The position numbers were made by a program, and so were the translations under genes. This document shows, in pieces, positions 37,101-49,816 of a stretch of DNA of 64,000 bases. The notes under the pieces are model-generated. The model saw only the letters and a list, made by a program, of their open reading frames with translations, did no database searches and was not told the origin of the DNA. The DNA is from Echeneis naucrates (Eukaryota > Chordata > Actinopteri > Carangiformes > Echeneidae), in assembly GCF_900963305.1 (NCBI RefSeq), contig NC_042515.1, positions 10,909,623-10,973,622 on the forward strand. The letters run 5' to 3'. Position 1 is the first letter of the stretch. Each line of letters starts with the position of its first letter.

Positions 37101-38026
37101 AGTTTCTTCTTCCCATTTTCCATTATTATCTTACACTGAGAGCCACTTTCCCATTACCACCCCCCAGTGGACCCATTCAAGGTTACACATTGTTGTTTTC
37201 TTTCTTTATTTTTCCTCACTGCAACACAATCAGAAATCTGAAATCAGAAATCAGAAGTCAGAAGTTGCCAGATGTGTAAACACAATAGGAATGATGCATC
37301 GATACAAAGATCCTGATCCAACATAGGTAAACTGGTGCTGTGCATCATACAGTAGTGAGCCCTCACTTAAAGTCGAAGTCAGTGTATGTTTCATTCTTGC
37401 TCCAGTGAAAATGGAGATTCAGATTTGCCTTCGCTGTGGTTATTGTTATGGTCACATCACTTGTAGATTTTTCTATTTTTCTCATCTCAAATTAACTTGA
37501 AATTTTGGATTAAGGAAATTCAAGCATTTATGTGCTGATAGAAAGGCAGACTATAAAAAACTTAGGTTTGTAAAGACAAAAATGTATTCTCATATGCCCT
37601 ATTGCTCTAAATGCCAACCCACTAGCACAGACTTGTTCCATGTTTTGTGAGTGGTGTAATGTACCGACATCAGCTGGTGTGTCACAATGGAAACATACAG
37701 AAGTTGTCAACGGTGCAATATCAAATTCTTGCTAAATTCTTGCTTTGTTCTTTGCTAACCCTTTGCTAATAGTCCACACATCATAATGTTGTGAGGTCCA
37801 GAAAGGGGGGCACCGTAATCTATGTGCTTGGTTGTTGCTTATAACTGCTCTGTAAAAAGAAAAGAAACTCCATACACTGTCCATAGTCATGCAATTCTGT
37901 TTTTCCACATCCAGTCCAGTTCTGGGGAAATTCCGAAGAGGAGAGCTTAGAAACAATAACAACAACAACAAAAGGAAACTCAGAAGAAGAATTTAGCCAC
38001 AAGGGCTAAGTTCCAACTTGAATCGC

Positions 38027-38167
38027 ATGAAAGACAACACTGCCGCCGAAGAGGGACGAGCCGGACCGACAGCCACTTCAGCCGAGGACCAGTCTAGATT
38101 GGGAGGCCATGACAAGGGACCTCCACGCTCCTCTGTCCTTTTCAGGGCCAGCTGCCACCCAAAGTAA
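38027..38167 (+). other. Possible small exon or 46-codon ORF of unknown nature
   Basis: A GC- and CpG-rich island inside AT-rich intergenic DNA contains an open frame starting MKDNTAAEEGRAG and ending FRASCHPK. Its 3' end overlaps a plausible donor (AAA/GTAAGG at 38163). I do not recognise the peptide. It may be an untranslated or coding exon of a divergent ddi2-promoter transcript, an upstream exon of tnfrsf4, or chance. There is no convincing polypyrimidine tract upstream. Confidence 0.2.
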
Positions 38168-39737
38168 GGTTGCGTTTATCTGCTCTCCCAGCTGGCTGTT
38201 CTGAGTGGTGCCAGGCATGGCTATTAGACAATGCTAACCAAAATTTAAGTTTTAAAAGCTGTCCTTCCTCAGAGAAATCATTGTATTTGACAAACAACCT
38301 TCCATTAGTCACCAGCTGCTTGATTATCATCATTATATCATGTTGTTCCATTTACACATCTGAACTCCCCTGTTTCATTTGGTTTATGCTTTGATCTGCA
38401 TCTCTATATAATAAACAAATATTTTGATTTATCCCTTATTAATGGATAAAAACCTCCAAAATATTTAAGCCATTGTTACACTCCTTCCTTCAGTATTTTT
38501 TTTTTAAGTCAATCCACAGTAAATAACATCCCTTCCAGATTGAGACTTGATAAGAGGCAATAATATACACAATCTTAGGCACAACACATAACATGGCATT
38601 GGTAGTTGTTAAGCTTTGTGGATAATTTATAACTTGCTACTCCTTTCCACAATCCATTATGTGGAATTATTCTTTTTCACCTTGACACCTTGGAATTGAT
38701 TGTAATTCATTTACCAAAAAGAAATCTAACAAGTGGTATGACACAGTGTGTGTGTGTAAGGTGTATGTTTTTTGATGTGCATCTACTTCTGCTGCAACCG
38801 CAGTTTGCCAGACTTTTTGCAGAGCAATGGAAGGAAACGTGTAACGTCTGGTGCCGTAGTTCTACTTCCCTGACATGCTTTGATGTCTTAGATAACTATA
38901 GATTCATTTGCTTTTAAAGGTTTGTTTCTGGAGGAGAAAAAAAAGCTCTCCGGATAGGCTTCCTACATTTGTGACACATATTCACAAACAAATAAACCAT
39001 CCTACTAATGAAAACCAGAGAAATAGTAGCATTCCAATCTGAGAAAGAGAAAAATTTTGTGATACTTTGATAATTTCGTGATTAAATTGTTTTTCATAAC
39101 TTTACTGACTGGCTGCTGCTGAAAACCCCTGTGGAGGTGTCTTTCAGCATCTATTTTCAAGAAGCAAACCTGCAGCATTTGTGTGGTTGTATCTTGCAGA
39201 CTGATAAAGAAATTTTGATTGTTTCCATCCGCCATGTCTTGTTCTTACTGGAGAAACAACAGAAAGTTGCATAGTTTCCAACACTTTGCCACAGACGTCT
39301 TATCTATTTTTGCATTTGTCCTGAGAAAATAAAACTAGCCCAGATAAAAGGTGAGTAATTGCGCCAAAAGCAATGGAGGCCTATGTCACACTGTTTCCTA
39401 AAAAAAAAAAAAACAAACTTTCAGAATGAAGTCAGCCATGGCACAAACGCTCCTTTTCTTCAACATTTGGGTATTTTTAGTTGTATTTTATGATCTGCCC
39501 TGTCTCTGTGTTTTCTATATTTAAATATGTTCTCACTGTTGCATCAACCTGCCAAGGGGCTGCCGATGGAAATTAGTTGTGGTTATAATCCATCATGTTT
39601 ACACATGACTGTTAATTAATATGCCATGTTCACGCCATTCCCACATGCCAAGAAAAGAACTATTTATTTAAAATAAAAAGTAGTGTAATTACAATGTCTA
39701 CTTCAGAAATAGAGCTTGCCTTAAATGATACATTTAT

Positions 39738-40025
39738 CTTCGGCCGCTTAGCCGTTTCTGGGTCTTGGGGGTCACTGGAGCCAATCTCAGCTCACACTGG
39801 GCGAGGGCAGGGTACACCTGGGACAGGTCACCAGATCATCACAGGGCCAACACACCCACTCACGTTCAAAATTTCGAGTCAATGAACCAGTGGGAGGAAA
39901 CCGGAATACCAGAGGAAACCCACGCAAGCACATGCAAACTGCACAGAAAGGCCCCAGGCTGGGAACCAGACCCAAAACCTTCTGTGGGGGAGCAGCGGTA
40001 AGCACATTGCCACTGTGCTGTGTGG
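39738..40025. repeat. Teleost interspersed retroposon fragment
   Basis: The sequence follows a pattern widespread in fish genomes: a GGAGCCAATCTCAGCTCAC segment, then GGGCGAGGGCAGGGTACACC, GGGAGGAAACCGGAATACC, GAGGAAACCCACGCAAGC and ACATGCAAACTGCACAGAAA. I read it as an old non-LTR (LINE/SINE-type) fragment. A related piece lies in reverse orientation at about 58636-58745. It sits about 140 bases upstream of the tnfrsf4 start. Confidence 0.75.
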
Positions 40026-40162
40026 CAGGGGTATATTATAAGTGTCTGTGTTGGAGACAGTTGCACAAGAGAGTCAGTTCAGAGTGCGCTGGTACCATTT
40101 CACACCTCTTCCGTCACCTTCTGTGGTATCCGCACACTAGAACTTTTGAGCAAGTACCAAGT

Positions 40163-42258
40163 ATGGTTCTGCTTAAACTTCTTTTATTTACTTTGATTTT
40201 TGATGAACTCGTTTTTGATTTGGATGCAACTTGCCCAAAAGGTAGAGTAAGACTTTCTTACAGCACATCGTAATTGTATGTCTCAATTTCTGAAATACAT
40301 GAGATTGTTCTATTGGTGTTATTTTTTTTACCAATTCCTCTTGTTTTTCATGTGCATAAGTGTGTTACTGTGTAAGTACATTGTTTTTCTTGATTGTAAA
40401 TACTTCTGTGAATCAAGGTACGAAAGTAAATGAACAAGGTCGGTGTGAAAACTGTCCTCATGGATATTACCAGCCTGAAGAAAATCATTCCAAATCATGT
40501 AAACCTTGTACAAGGTGTCGAGAGGGTAAGTATTGAAGCTTCAATATGACTCATTCAAAATAAAAAATAAAAAACTATTGCAAACGTTAACTTGTTTAGA
40601 CGTGAGTTAACATTAAGTTCTCTAAACTTTTTTTTTTTCACTGTAGATCGGGGAAGTGAAGTTGAGCTGAAATGCACAAAAGTGAGCGACACAACATGTC
40701 GGTGTGTCAGAGGGTTTGTTCCTTGGCCAAGACATAATGATATCTGTAAATGTGAAATGGGATTTGGAATAAAAGATAAGGGTAAGTATGTAGATCACAT
40801 ACTGCTGCATGCAAAATGTCCATGATGTTGTCTTTGTACTGATAAATCATTTTTTCCTTGTCAGAGTGTTCACCATGTGAAAAGGGATATTTCAGCACAA
40901 AAATAAACTCATCCTGTCAAAAATGGACCAAGTATGTCATCACGATAAATAAAACAAATTTTATTTCAACGAAGTCAGAGCCTGTTATCTGCCCTTTTAC
41001 ATCTGCATTTTTTTGTTCTTCATGCCAGATGTGGTTCAGGAGAGAAATTTGCTGGAAACAGTACCTCTGATGTCATCTGTAATACATCCCTCATCCAACA
41101 TGAGGAGACTCAAACTTCCACTATGCATAGGACCCCCGCCTCCACCACAACTACCACCACAGAGACTTCAAGACCTACATTAAGCATGGAGCGCAGCAAC
41201 GAAACACAACCTCCTCTCACGAGGACAGGAAACCACATTGGTAAAACTTGCTGCCATGTTTTCACAACACCATTTCAGATTAAAGACAATATTCTATAAT
41301 CCACATTTTCTTTGTCTTCCCCAGGTATGGCCCTCCTCGTGTTTGGAGCTGTTGGACTGCTTGCTTTGACCGCTGTGACCTGCAGGCTACACATAAAACC
41401 CTTTGTGAAGAATAAGCCACAACTACAATTAAGTATGTTGCTGGATTAAATGTATTTGTCTTTTGAAGGAATAGTACTTAATAACAGAATACACTGTAAT
41501 TTGGTTTCTTGCTGGAAGTTATATCAGGAAGTCATATCAATCTCAATGTCTGTACAGTAAATGCGATGTTACAGTTAACTTAGATTGGCACAGAGGCTGG
41601 AGACAGCCAGCCAGGCTTTTTCCATATTATTCCAGCACTGCTACAGTCCAATAATTAGTTTGACATTCAATTTGTTTAATTAATGTACAAGATGTGTAAA
41701 AACAGTATGCAATGTCATTATATTGGGTTAGATTTCAGATCTCTCTTAACCAAATGCGGTATCCTCTCAGACTGTCTATCACCACATTATAGGCTTCACG
41801 CCAAAGAAAAATCCTCAAGCCAAATACCAGTAATCTTTAGTTTTTTTTAGTATCTTCAAATTATGTAGTATATTCAAATTTAGCAAAAAAAAAAAAGGCA
41901 TGAAAGAAATATGTATTTAATCTAACGTAACTTCCAGGAAGCAAGTAAAGATGCAGACCTTGTGAATGGTAACCTTTGTGATGGGGATGATTCTTGTGAA
42001 AACTCACTGTGTGTCAGCGCTTTTCATTGTGGAAGAAAACAGACCTTTTTGACAGCCCCTGTGTGTTCAATACTTAAACACAATACTGAAAGAGCTACTT
42101 ATCTGGATAGCGCTGTGTATATACAGCGTCATAAATATGAACAACCATTGTTGTTGACTTTGCTTTATTGTTCACTTTCAGCAAAGGATTCGTGCCGCAG
42201 GCCAGTGGAGGAGAGCGGTGATGACAGCATGTCCCCTCTTAAACAGAATCCAGTCTGA
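40163..42258 (+). CDS. tnfrsf4: TNF receptor superfamily member 4 (OX40-like), 7 exons
   Basis: Type I membrane co-stimulatory receptor, in mammals on activated T cells, signalling through TRAFs. Exons 40163-40241, 40418-40525, 40647-40781, 40865-40931, 41029-41240, 41325-41432 and 42182-42258 give 261 aa. Parts: signal peptide (MVLLKLLLFTLIF), Cys-rich domains whose spacing and words match OX40 (GYYQPEENHSKSCKPCT, DTTCRCVRGF, CSPCEKGYFS, WTKCGSGEKFAGNSTSDVIC), a Thr/Ser stalk, a membrane helix (MALLVFGAVGLLALTAVTC) and a short tail with RRPVEESGDD. PVEE fits the TRAF2/3/5-binding consensus and sits where OX40 has PIQEE. There is no death domain. Exon 1 leaves only CPKG of the first half of Cys-rich domain 1. 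Followed by tnfrsf9 in the same orientation. Confidence 0.82.
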
Positions 42259-45200
42259 GGTGAAATCTTTCTTGACATGAACGTTAACTAATGCTGTGAA
42301 TTTTTCACCTGAGAAATCTCATTCACTCATATAATGGTGATTTTAATCATGGAAATACATTTGAAAAATGTTTCATTGTATCTACGTATCTGTAGTCACA
42401 TTTTATAGTGTGGTCAATATTTTACTTTTGTTTGTTCTGTTGTAATACAATATTGATTGATGTATCAGATCTGATCTGATGTGTAAAGCAAAGTAAGTCA
42501 AGTAGTAAAATATAGCTTTTACTACTTTCTTCACTAGGATTATTTTACTAAAATGTACTGTTTACTGTTTGAATATTTGAATTTGATTATTTTTATACAA
42601 TAATAATAATATATAATATCCTATTGTAGAATATCTGGAATGTGAGACCATTTGCTGACAATTTCAGTTTTTAAAATACAAATATGTACATATGTTTCAG
42701 CTTTTTCAAGCATTATGATATGAAATGATGTAATATGGTTTAATGGGGTACATCTCTGAGAATTATAAAATGTGAATGGTATTGCAGAAAACATGTTCCA
42801 TTTTTTTCAGTTATGTTCCACCAACAGGCCTGCCATCATGAAAGCAGTAATGGCAAAAAAACAACATACTTTCAGCAGTATGTGGGGTTGGGGGAGTTCC
42901 CCTGCTCTAGTTAAATGTGCCTTTTTCCCACTGACAACTTTGTCCTTCCTCTCAGCTCTTCATTTCAACCGCTGGAAAGATTCATATCATAAATGTAAGG
43001 ACTTTCATGTTATTTATGTCTCTGAGACTTCCCTCAGCTTAAAACAGACAGAGGAGTTATGAAAGCCTGCTTTGCTGAGAAATCCAAAACACAAACCTTA
43101 AAATCACAAGTGGCCTTGGATGGACCTGGCAGACCCTATTTGACTGGTAGCATTGACATGAACAACAGTGGTGGGTTGCTTCCTGCATTTAAAATTGAAG
43201 TTGAAGTATTGAAGTTATTGAAGTTATATTGAAGTTTAGTGCAGCTAATGGCTTACATCCTCCAAATGCTATAAATCTCAAGGGTTGATTATGATGATTG
43301 CTGTGTAGCAAAGATGTTGATACACAAATTAGTTTTTGTTTTTTGTATAATCTTAGAAATTTCTGTCTCAAATGTCCCAGTCTTAAATGTTGAAATATTG
43401 AAATAAAACCTTCAAGGGAGAGAAATATGAAAGAAGTTTAGCTGGTAATGATGCACATCACAGTGGTTCCAGTGTCTGGATCAACCCAGTAGAAATCTTA
43501 CCTCTCTTTCCATTGCTATATGTATCAGCGTTTTTGTTCTCTGATTTCAAAGTAAACCATGTCTTCCTGAAAGCATGTGGTTAAAATTTTTCAAAATGTA
43601 CTTTAATTTTTGTACATCCAAGTAGCTGAAAATCAGTATTTGTGTACACAGATCGTTGATGCAGTTACTTTCAGTAAATGCCTGTAATAAAGGAAGTAAG
43701 TGTGCGGTTTAAAAGGCGTCACAGAGCATGTACATGATATAGTTTGTAGGTAGCTACCGTGTAAAGTAGGCAGGCACACTTGAATGAATCACAATTCTTG
43801 GGCAGAGTGCTTTGAAAACAAGCCACCATTTCCTTACACAAGGTAAACTGCAGCAAAGCTACCGCTGGGGTATTTGAGTTTAGTTCACTTAAACAACATG
43901 GATAAAGTAGTACAAACTACTTAAAAAAGACACACACATAAATATGTGTGATGATAACAAAAAAAAACCCAAAACAAAACAAACAAACAAACAAAAAAAA
44001 AAACAATACCAGGAAAGAATACCACTCCAATGAGTTTAAGTATGTTCTTCTTCACAGGTCATAACATGAAACAAGAAACATACCCCTGTTGATGGGGAAG
44101 TGCAAAAAAAAAAAAAAAAAAAAAAAAACAACTGCTGAGGATGACAATTCGTCACAAGATTTGCGCATTACCACCAAGCAACACCTGCCTTTGTTTTTTG
44201 TGTCTGCTTGACAAATAGATAAAGCAAATTTGTAATTTAATGAAACATCTGCTGTAAATAGACAAAACACAACCAAATATACAAATCAGCATGTAGTCTT
44301 GCAATATATATCAGCAAAGTAACTCTTGCTCTGTATTTGACTATGACTATTGACTATGCAGTTTCATTGCTGTTTTGTGCGAGAGATTACTGTTAAGATG
44401 AACAATTCAGTGTGCTTATTGGCTCCATATTTTGGTTATGTCATTATGTCTGATTCGAAAGAAAAGGCAAAGCTTCGGTGTTCGTGTTTAGGTGATGCCA
44501 TCTGTGTGTTATATGTCACTAAATGTCACAACTTTAAGTAAACATCCTAAAAGTTCAGTGACAGACTGACTTCTCTCCCACGCTAACCACAGTATTGCGA
44601 GGGCACAATTGTTCAGTGGAGTTTTAAAGGGAAATTCAGATTTCTACTGTCATCTGTCATCATTTCTGTTTCAACTGTGCATCGCCAACTTTGATAACTG
44701 GGCCTAATTGCATCTGTGATGAGGTCACATCCTGACTAAGATGTGTATGCGATTGTCTAGCCGTTAATCACAGAGACAGAATGACATGATCATGTGTTCG
44801 TGGTCTGGTCATATGCTGTGAGGTCTAGATGGGCATGAATTTAACTGGAGACTGCTTCTGCTCTTTTTTCAACTGCATCACACATGTTGATTTGATGTAG
44901 CAATGCACTTTTGATATCAAGAATTTTGATTGAGTTGTTCTGTTTTCAATTCTTTTATCCAGGCTTTGAATGTGTCAAGTAATGTAGAAGGGCAATATGA
45001 ATTTCATTGCTTGGTTTCTTTGTTTTTTACCGTACATATAACAATAAACATTTTGAATCTTGAATCTCGATATACAACCTAAAAGTTTACAGGTTTCTAC
45101 AGTACGAAGACAAATATCAAGCGCCACTGTCAAAAATAATAATCATTTCCACATCTCAAGCTCTCACCTTGCCAAGGCAGTAGGGTTGCAACCAATGATT

Positions 45201-46790
45201 TTTATTTGTTTTCTGTTTTTTTTTGTTATTGTATATCCAAAAACTAAAGCAATTTTCTCAGATTTCCACTGACATTCACTTTACAAACATGAAACAAAGA
45301 TAACTGTGAAATCCTCAAATTTGTCAAGTTGGAATTATACATCTTCATGTGAGTTTGGTCAATAACATAAATGATTAATTGATGAATAAAGTTATCTAAA
45401 AGATCAATAACATACAAATTGGCAAATTTGTTGTTGAAAACTTCGCATGTGTCATCAGAGAGACTTCCACAGTTGTGAGGACACCCACCCACCCTCCAGA
45501 TAATTCATCTCTTTTGGGACACTAGTAGTTGTAATGGCATTTGGAGTATTTGTCGTCACCTGAGTCAAATTACATGAGTCATGTTGGGCTTTTATTCAAT
45601 GTTAAGCTGTTAGAATGTAAGTGTACACCCTCCTCCACCACACGATGAACAGGGGGAAAAACACAGCACAGGCTTGACCGCAATAAAATGTTTCATTATG
45701 GAAATATACACCTTTTAGTCAGACTTTGAGCATATATTGGACCACACATATTCATGTTGTTTCTCATTTAAACCAGCGGTGTGAGCACAGCGGTTTTGGG
45801 AGATCCTGCAGAAAATTTTGGGAAAACATTTTTACTACTTTTGCATCCACACGTTTGACTTTGGACTTCCCAGGACTGATTGAAATTCAGATGTATTTGT
45901 ATTTGAGTTTCCTGGAGTTCATCATCAACCGTTTGACTTTCTACCTGTGGAGGTTTTCTGTTTTCAGACTGAAGAGAAAACTTGGGGTGCATTTGGCGGA
46001 CTTTTTCTTTTGGTCACTAAGTGCCGTCACATTCAGTGCTGTGTTATTTGAACACAGAAAATGATCTCACAACCCCTAAATATACAGCTATCTGAATGAC
46101 TATGTACTACCCAGATTTTTTTTTTTTCACAATAGTAATATTTTGTTAAAATAAACGGCAATGGTAATGGTGATATTTAGGCATGTAGAATTGGTAGACT
46201 TGATAATTATAAACCAAATTAAATCTACATAGGTTCCATTAGATACAATTCAAAATAACCACAAAAACATAACTCTAAACGATTTATAATGATGGATAGG
46301 CGAGAGACACAAAAATCACGTTTTCTTAGATGGATTACATGCACTGGTTATTTAGCTGAGACTGAGTAGTGAGAATTAAGAGAAAAAATTATGGATTAGG
46401 GGGCACACGACTAGCCAAGTTTTCCCTAATCTGAAATAAGGTAGCTCATGTATGAATAACATATAAACATCCACCAATATAATAACTGCTGTCTTGTCGT
46501 AGCATAACTGTTTTGTTCTCAGTTCCTGCTGAGGTGACAGCTGAACTGAAAACACCTCCACTAACAGATGCTTCACAGGAAAACCTCTCTGATAGATCAT
46601 GATTAAAACAGCTATTTTTGCCTTTGATAAAGATCAGTTAAATAGTCCAACTTCAAATGAGTAAAATGTAACCACCAGTTTTTGTTTTTTGTTTCTTTTC
46701 CATCTGTCACTCTTGCTACATTGTTCACTCCTGTTCATTGCAGTGATCTACTGCTGGTCTTTCACTTTCTATCTTTTTTTAATTGTGCCA
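42259..46790. other. Intergenic region between tnfrsf4 and tnfrsf9
   Basis: The first part is tnfrsf4 3' UTR, with candidate AATAAA signals at 43402-43407 and 43686-43691. Beyond that the sequence is AT-rich with A runs (near 43960-44010 and 44106-44127). At about 44940-45065 a segment ending ACAATAAACATTTTGAATCTTGAATC looks like the tail of a non-LTR retroposon. A 112-codon open frame at 45726-46064 has no family features I recognise. Confidence 0.45.
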
Positions 46791-46805
46791 CAGCTTCTGT
46801 CACTC

Positions 46806-46844
46806 ACGCTGACGTGTTACGCTGACGCGTTACACTGACGTCAG
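46806..46844 (+). promoter_or_regulatory. tnfrsf9: Three tandem 13-bp CRE-like repeats before tnfrsf9
   Basis: Three consecutive 13-base units: ACGCTGACGTGTT, ACGCTGACGCGTT and ACACTGACGTCAG. Each contains TGACG, and the third contains the full palindromic CRE TGACGTCA (46836-46843). They lie 50-88 bases before the tnfrsf9 start codon. A weak TATA-like AAAATAAAA follows at about 46854. CREB/ATF-type regulation is the natural reading. Confidence 0.6.
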
Positions 46845-46893
46845 GGAACATTCAAAATAAAACCCAGTGAACATCAGCAAAACACTGGCCATA

Positions 46894-49816
46894 ATGTTTC
46901 CTCTTTGGTGTTCGCTGGCAGTTCTTTGTGCTCCAAGATGGACTGTGGGATCTCTTCGTGTCTGCAATACTGAACAGACGGAGGTTGAAGATCAATGCTG
47001 TGACAAGTGCCCCCCAGGTAAAATACAAGATTGAACAGTAAACCTTGAATATAATGAGATAAATTCTTATTTCATACAAATCTGTTTGTGTAAACCGCTT
47101 GATGCAAATATTAGATATGTACAATATAACCTAGGAAGTTGTATTCGAGACACTGAGTGAGAATATTATCCATATTCTTAAGGGTGACTGCATTTTTTTG
47201 TTTGTTTGTTTATTTTTTGTATTGAAGGGACATATTTGAAGGCGTTTTGCACCGAGCACAACCAAACACTCTGCAATCCTTGTGAAGAGGGCTACTTCTC
47301 AGATGCATATACATTCTTTGACAGATGTGAGAAGTGCCAGTCCTGCTCACAGCGTAAGGCTGAAAATAATAAGTTTGATTTAAGTCAAAAAAGGTGCTGT
47401 GAACACAGCAAATAAAACACAGAATATTCTTAACAACTGCAAGTCCTGTGTTTGGATTTTTGTCATCCCACAGAGTATGTTGAGAAGTGTACACTGACCA
47501 CAAACGCAAAATGTTCGTGCTCTCCTGGTTTCCTGTGTTCTGACAATGTCTGTTCAGATTGTAAGAAAAATGAAGATGTCGTAGGGAAAACCCCGAACAC
47601 AACAGGTGAGACATTGAGGTTATTATAACAGCCAATTATATCAGTTATATCATTAGTTTCAGCCAGTAAGTTAGATGTTGTTTGTATATATTTGATTGGA
47701 CAATTTGAGATTGTGATTTTCACATTGTATGCCATTGTGGTGCAAATGGAAAAAATTTGTAAATATGAAAAACCACATCTGTAGGTTTGATTAACACTAA
47801 CCACCCCCCATGACACGTCATTAATAATGTGGTTATGCCCCGTTCTTGGGTGCCCCTGTGGGGCGCACAAAATACAACCCGTGACCAGCAAAAGCCTATA
47901 AGACAGTTATAAAACGACACACTTCATAATTTTGTCAACAAAAATCTATCAAAAATATTTGCATGCATTAAAATAGTCATTATATAAGCGAGAAGAGGGA
48001 GAGCTGTTCATAATGTTGTTTAAGTTTCTTGAAAAAGAGATACGAAAAACTGCAGGGCAAGCTGACTGGCAATTGTTTCTGTTGGCTAATAAGGCGTTTA
48101 TCTCAAGGACAATCTTTTGGAGCATTCGGTGAGTTGAAGATAAACTCAAAGTAGCACTTTTATATCAGTTTGCTAACATATTTGCAGTTGTAATGGCAAC
48201 AGAGAGAGGCTCAGAAGCAAAAGTGTTTACCATTTTCACTATGCGCATCATGGAAATGTCATGAGTTTTTCAGGGATTTGGTGACGAATGAAAGAATCTG
48301 TAGTTGCAGATGGAAAGTACTCCAATAATACTGTGTGTCCTGGTGATGCCTATTTTGATGTGAAAGCGAACATCTGCAAGCCTTGGACACAGTAAGACCT
48401 GTTCAACTTAAAGAATTAAACCACAGTAATAACTCCAAAAAAAAAAAAAAATAAATAAAAATACCCCACTGCTTTACATTAACATAAACTGTTTCTGGTC
48501 AACAGGTGCAGCACATTAGGACTTGCTGAATTCTTTCCAGGAAACAAAACCCACAATGCAGTTTGTATTGCACGTGGTATGTAGACATGAGAGATATGAC
48601 ACATTTTTGTTATGCTGTACATCAGTATATGATAATACAATTGGAATGAACTAACATAACTGTAATTTGGTGTTCCAGTATTGAATGGAGACATTTTTGT
48701 GGCGTTTGGCATTGGCATTGTTTTGCTCTCTGTCAGCATCCTTATATTTGTGTCCCGTGCCTGTATAAAGTACCTAAAGAAGGACAAACCAAGTAAGTAA
48801 GCCTTAAAGCTGAATAATAATTCACAGAAATTCATTTCTGTGAATTATTATAATTTTTCATTTTTTCATCTTCATTTCTTTCTTTTTTTTCTTTTGAAAG
48901 GAGCAGATTTGTGGATTAAGATATATTTGTTTTATCATTTAACAACACTGGATCAAAGTATTTTGGCATTTGTTTTGGGGACATAAAAATAAACTAGTGG
49001 AAACACAGCTCCAATGCCACAAAAACCGTAAGCAATGGCACTAAGTAATGGCAAAAAGTACTTATTGACATATTCATGCTTCATTGTTGAAGGACACTTT
49101 TAATTACCAGTTCGGTCAACTGGCTTTTGAAGTGTTATCGTTTGTTAAATGGAGACCATTTGCTGAGTTGTCATCACACAAACTTAATCCCTTGTAATGC
49201 AGGTTAATTATTAAAATAATAAAAATGAAAGAGGCCATGTTCACAAGAGGGAGAAGAGTCTACATATGACTCTTTGCAAAGCTGCTCAAACAATGTGTGG
49301 GTGTTTGGGATGGTGTTCTTAACACATTGGTTCGTAGAGTTTCACTGACCACCGGTTATTGTCAGAAGGAGCTTTGTGAACACTCCCACAGAGGTTAAAT
49401 ACCTGGGTCCGGCTCCACTGTTTTGTCAGACTAGTGAGGACTAGTCAGACTGGTGCATTAAGCACTGATGAAGCTCCCTTGGATAAGAGGCAAAACGTCC
49501 AGTTGCTTTTGATTCAATTGTTGGCCGGATATGACTATGACCTGGATGAATGAGAATATACACAGACGTCACTAGGCTGTACTACCTTCTGTTCAAATAC
49601 TTTCCTGCCATATTAAAATATCTGATTGGCAAAAAGAGGTATTCTGGCACAGATTTCAAAATATGCTTGTCTGTTCTCTCTGCTTCAGGTAAAAATCCCG
49701 TTTTAGCAGTTTCCACCAACACTGACTTTCATCTGTCAAAGGAAGAGAGTGGACTCCAGCTCATCACTCAGGATGATTGCAATGACTGCAAGAGTTTCAG
49801 TGAACTTCGTGTCTGA
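46894..49816 (+). CDS. tnfrsf9: TNF receptor superfamily member 9 (4-1BB/CD137-like), 7 exons
   Basis: Type I co-stimulatory receptor, in mammals on activated T and NK cells. Exons 46894-47017, 47228-47353, 47474-47605, 48310-48391, 48506-48576, 48679-48792 and 49689-49816 give 258 aa. Parts: signal peptide (MFPLWCSLAVLC), Cys-rich domains beginning QCCDKCPPGTYLKAFC, then a stretch that matches 4-1BB word for word in layout (TTNAKCSCSPGFLC, CSDCK, DVKANICKPWTQC, then HNAVC), a membrane helix (IFVAFGIGIVLLSVSILIFV), and a tail with basic KYLKKDK and then LSKEESG, where SKEE fits the TRAF consensus. The C-terminus DDCNDCKSFSELRV recalls the Cys-containing acidic tail of 4-1BB. No death domain. 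Start chosen for the signal peptide and nearby promoter repeats. Confidence 0.85.
49370..49550. repeat. Interspersed repeat fragment
   Basis: The stretch on the theme GATGAAGCTCCCTTGGATAAG, AGGCAAAACGTCCAGTTGC, GACCTGGATGAATGAGA resembles a sequence that recurs in many fish genomes, probably the 3' part of an old non-LTR or Penelope-like retroelement. It lies in the last intron of tnfrsf9. I cannot name the family with certainty. Confidence 0.5.

Noticed and set aside
45726-46064. 112-codon + strand open frame
   Set aside because: No recognisable domain, no good Kozak or splice context, and AT-rich composition like the surrounding intergenic DNA.
47463-47891. 142-codon minus strand open frame over tnfrsf9
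   Set aside because: It is the reverse shadow of tnfrsf9 exon 3 and its intron; no family match.
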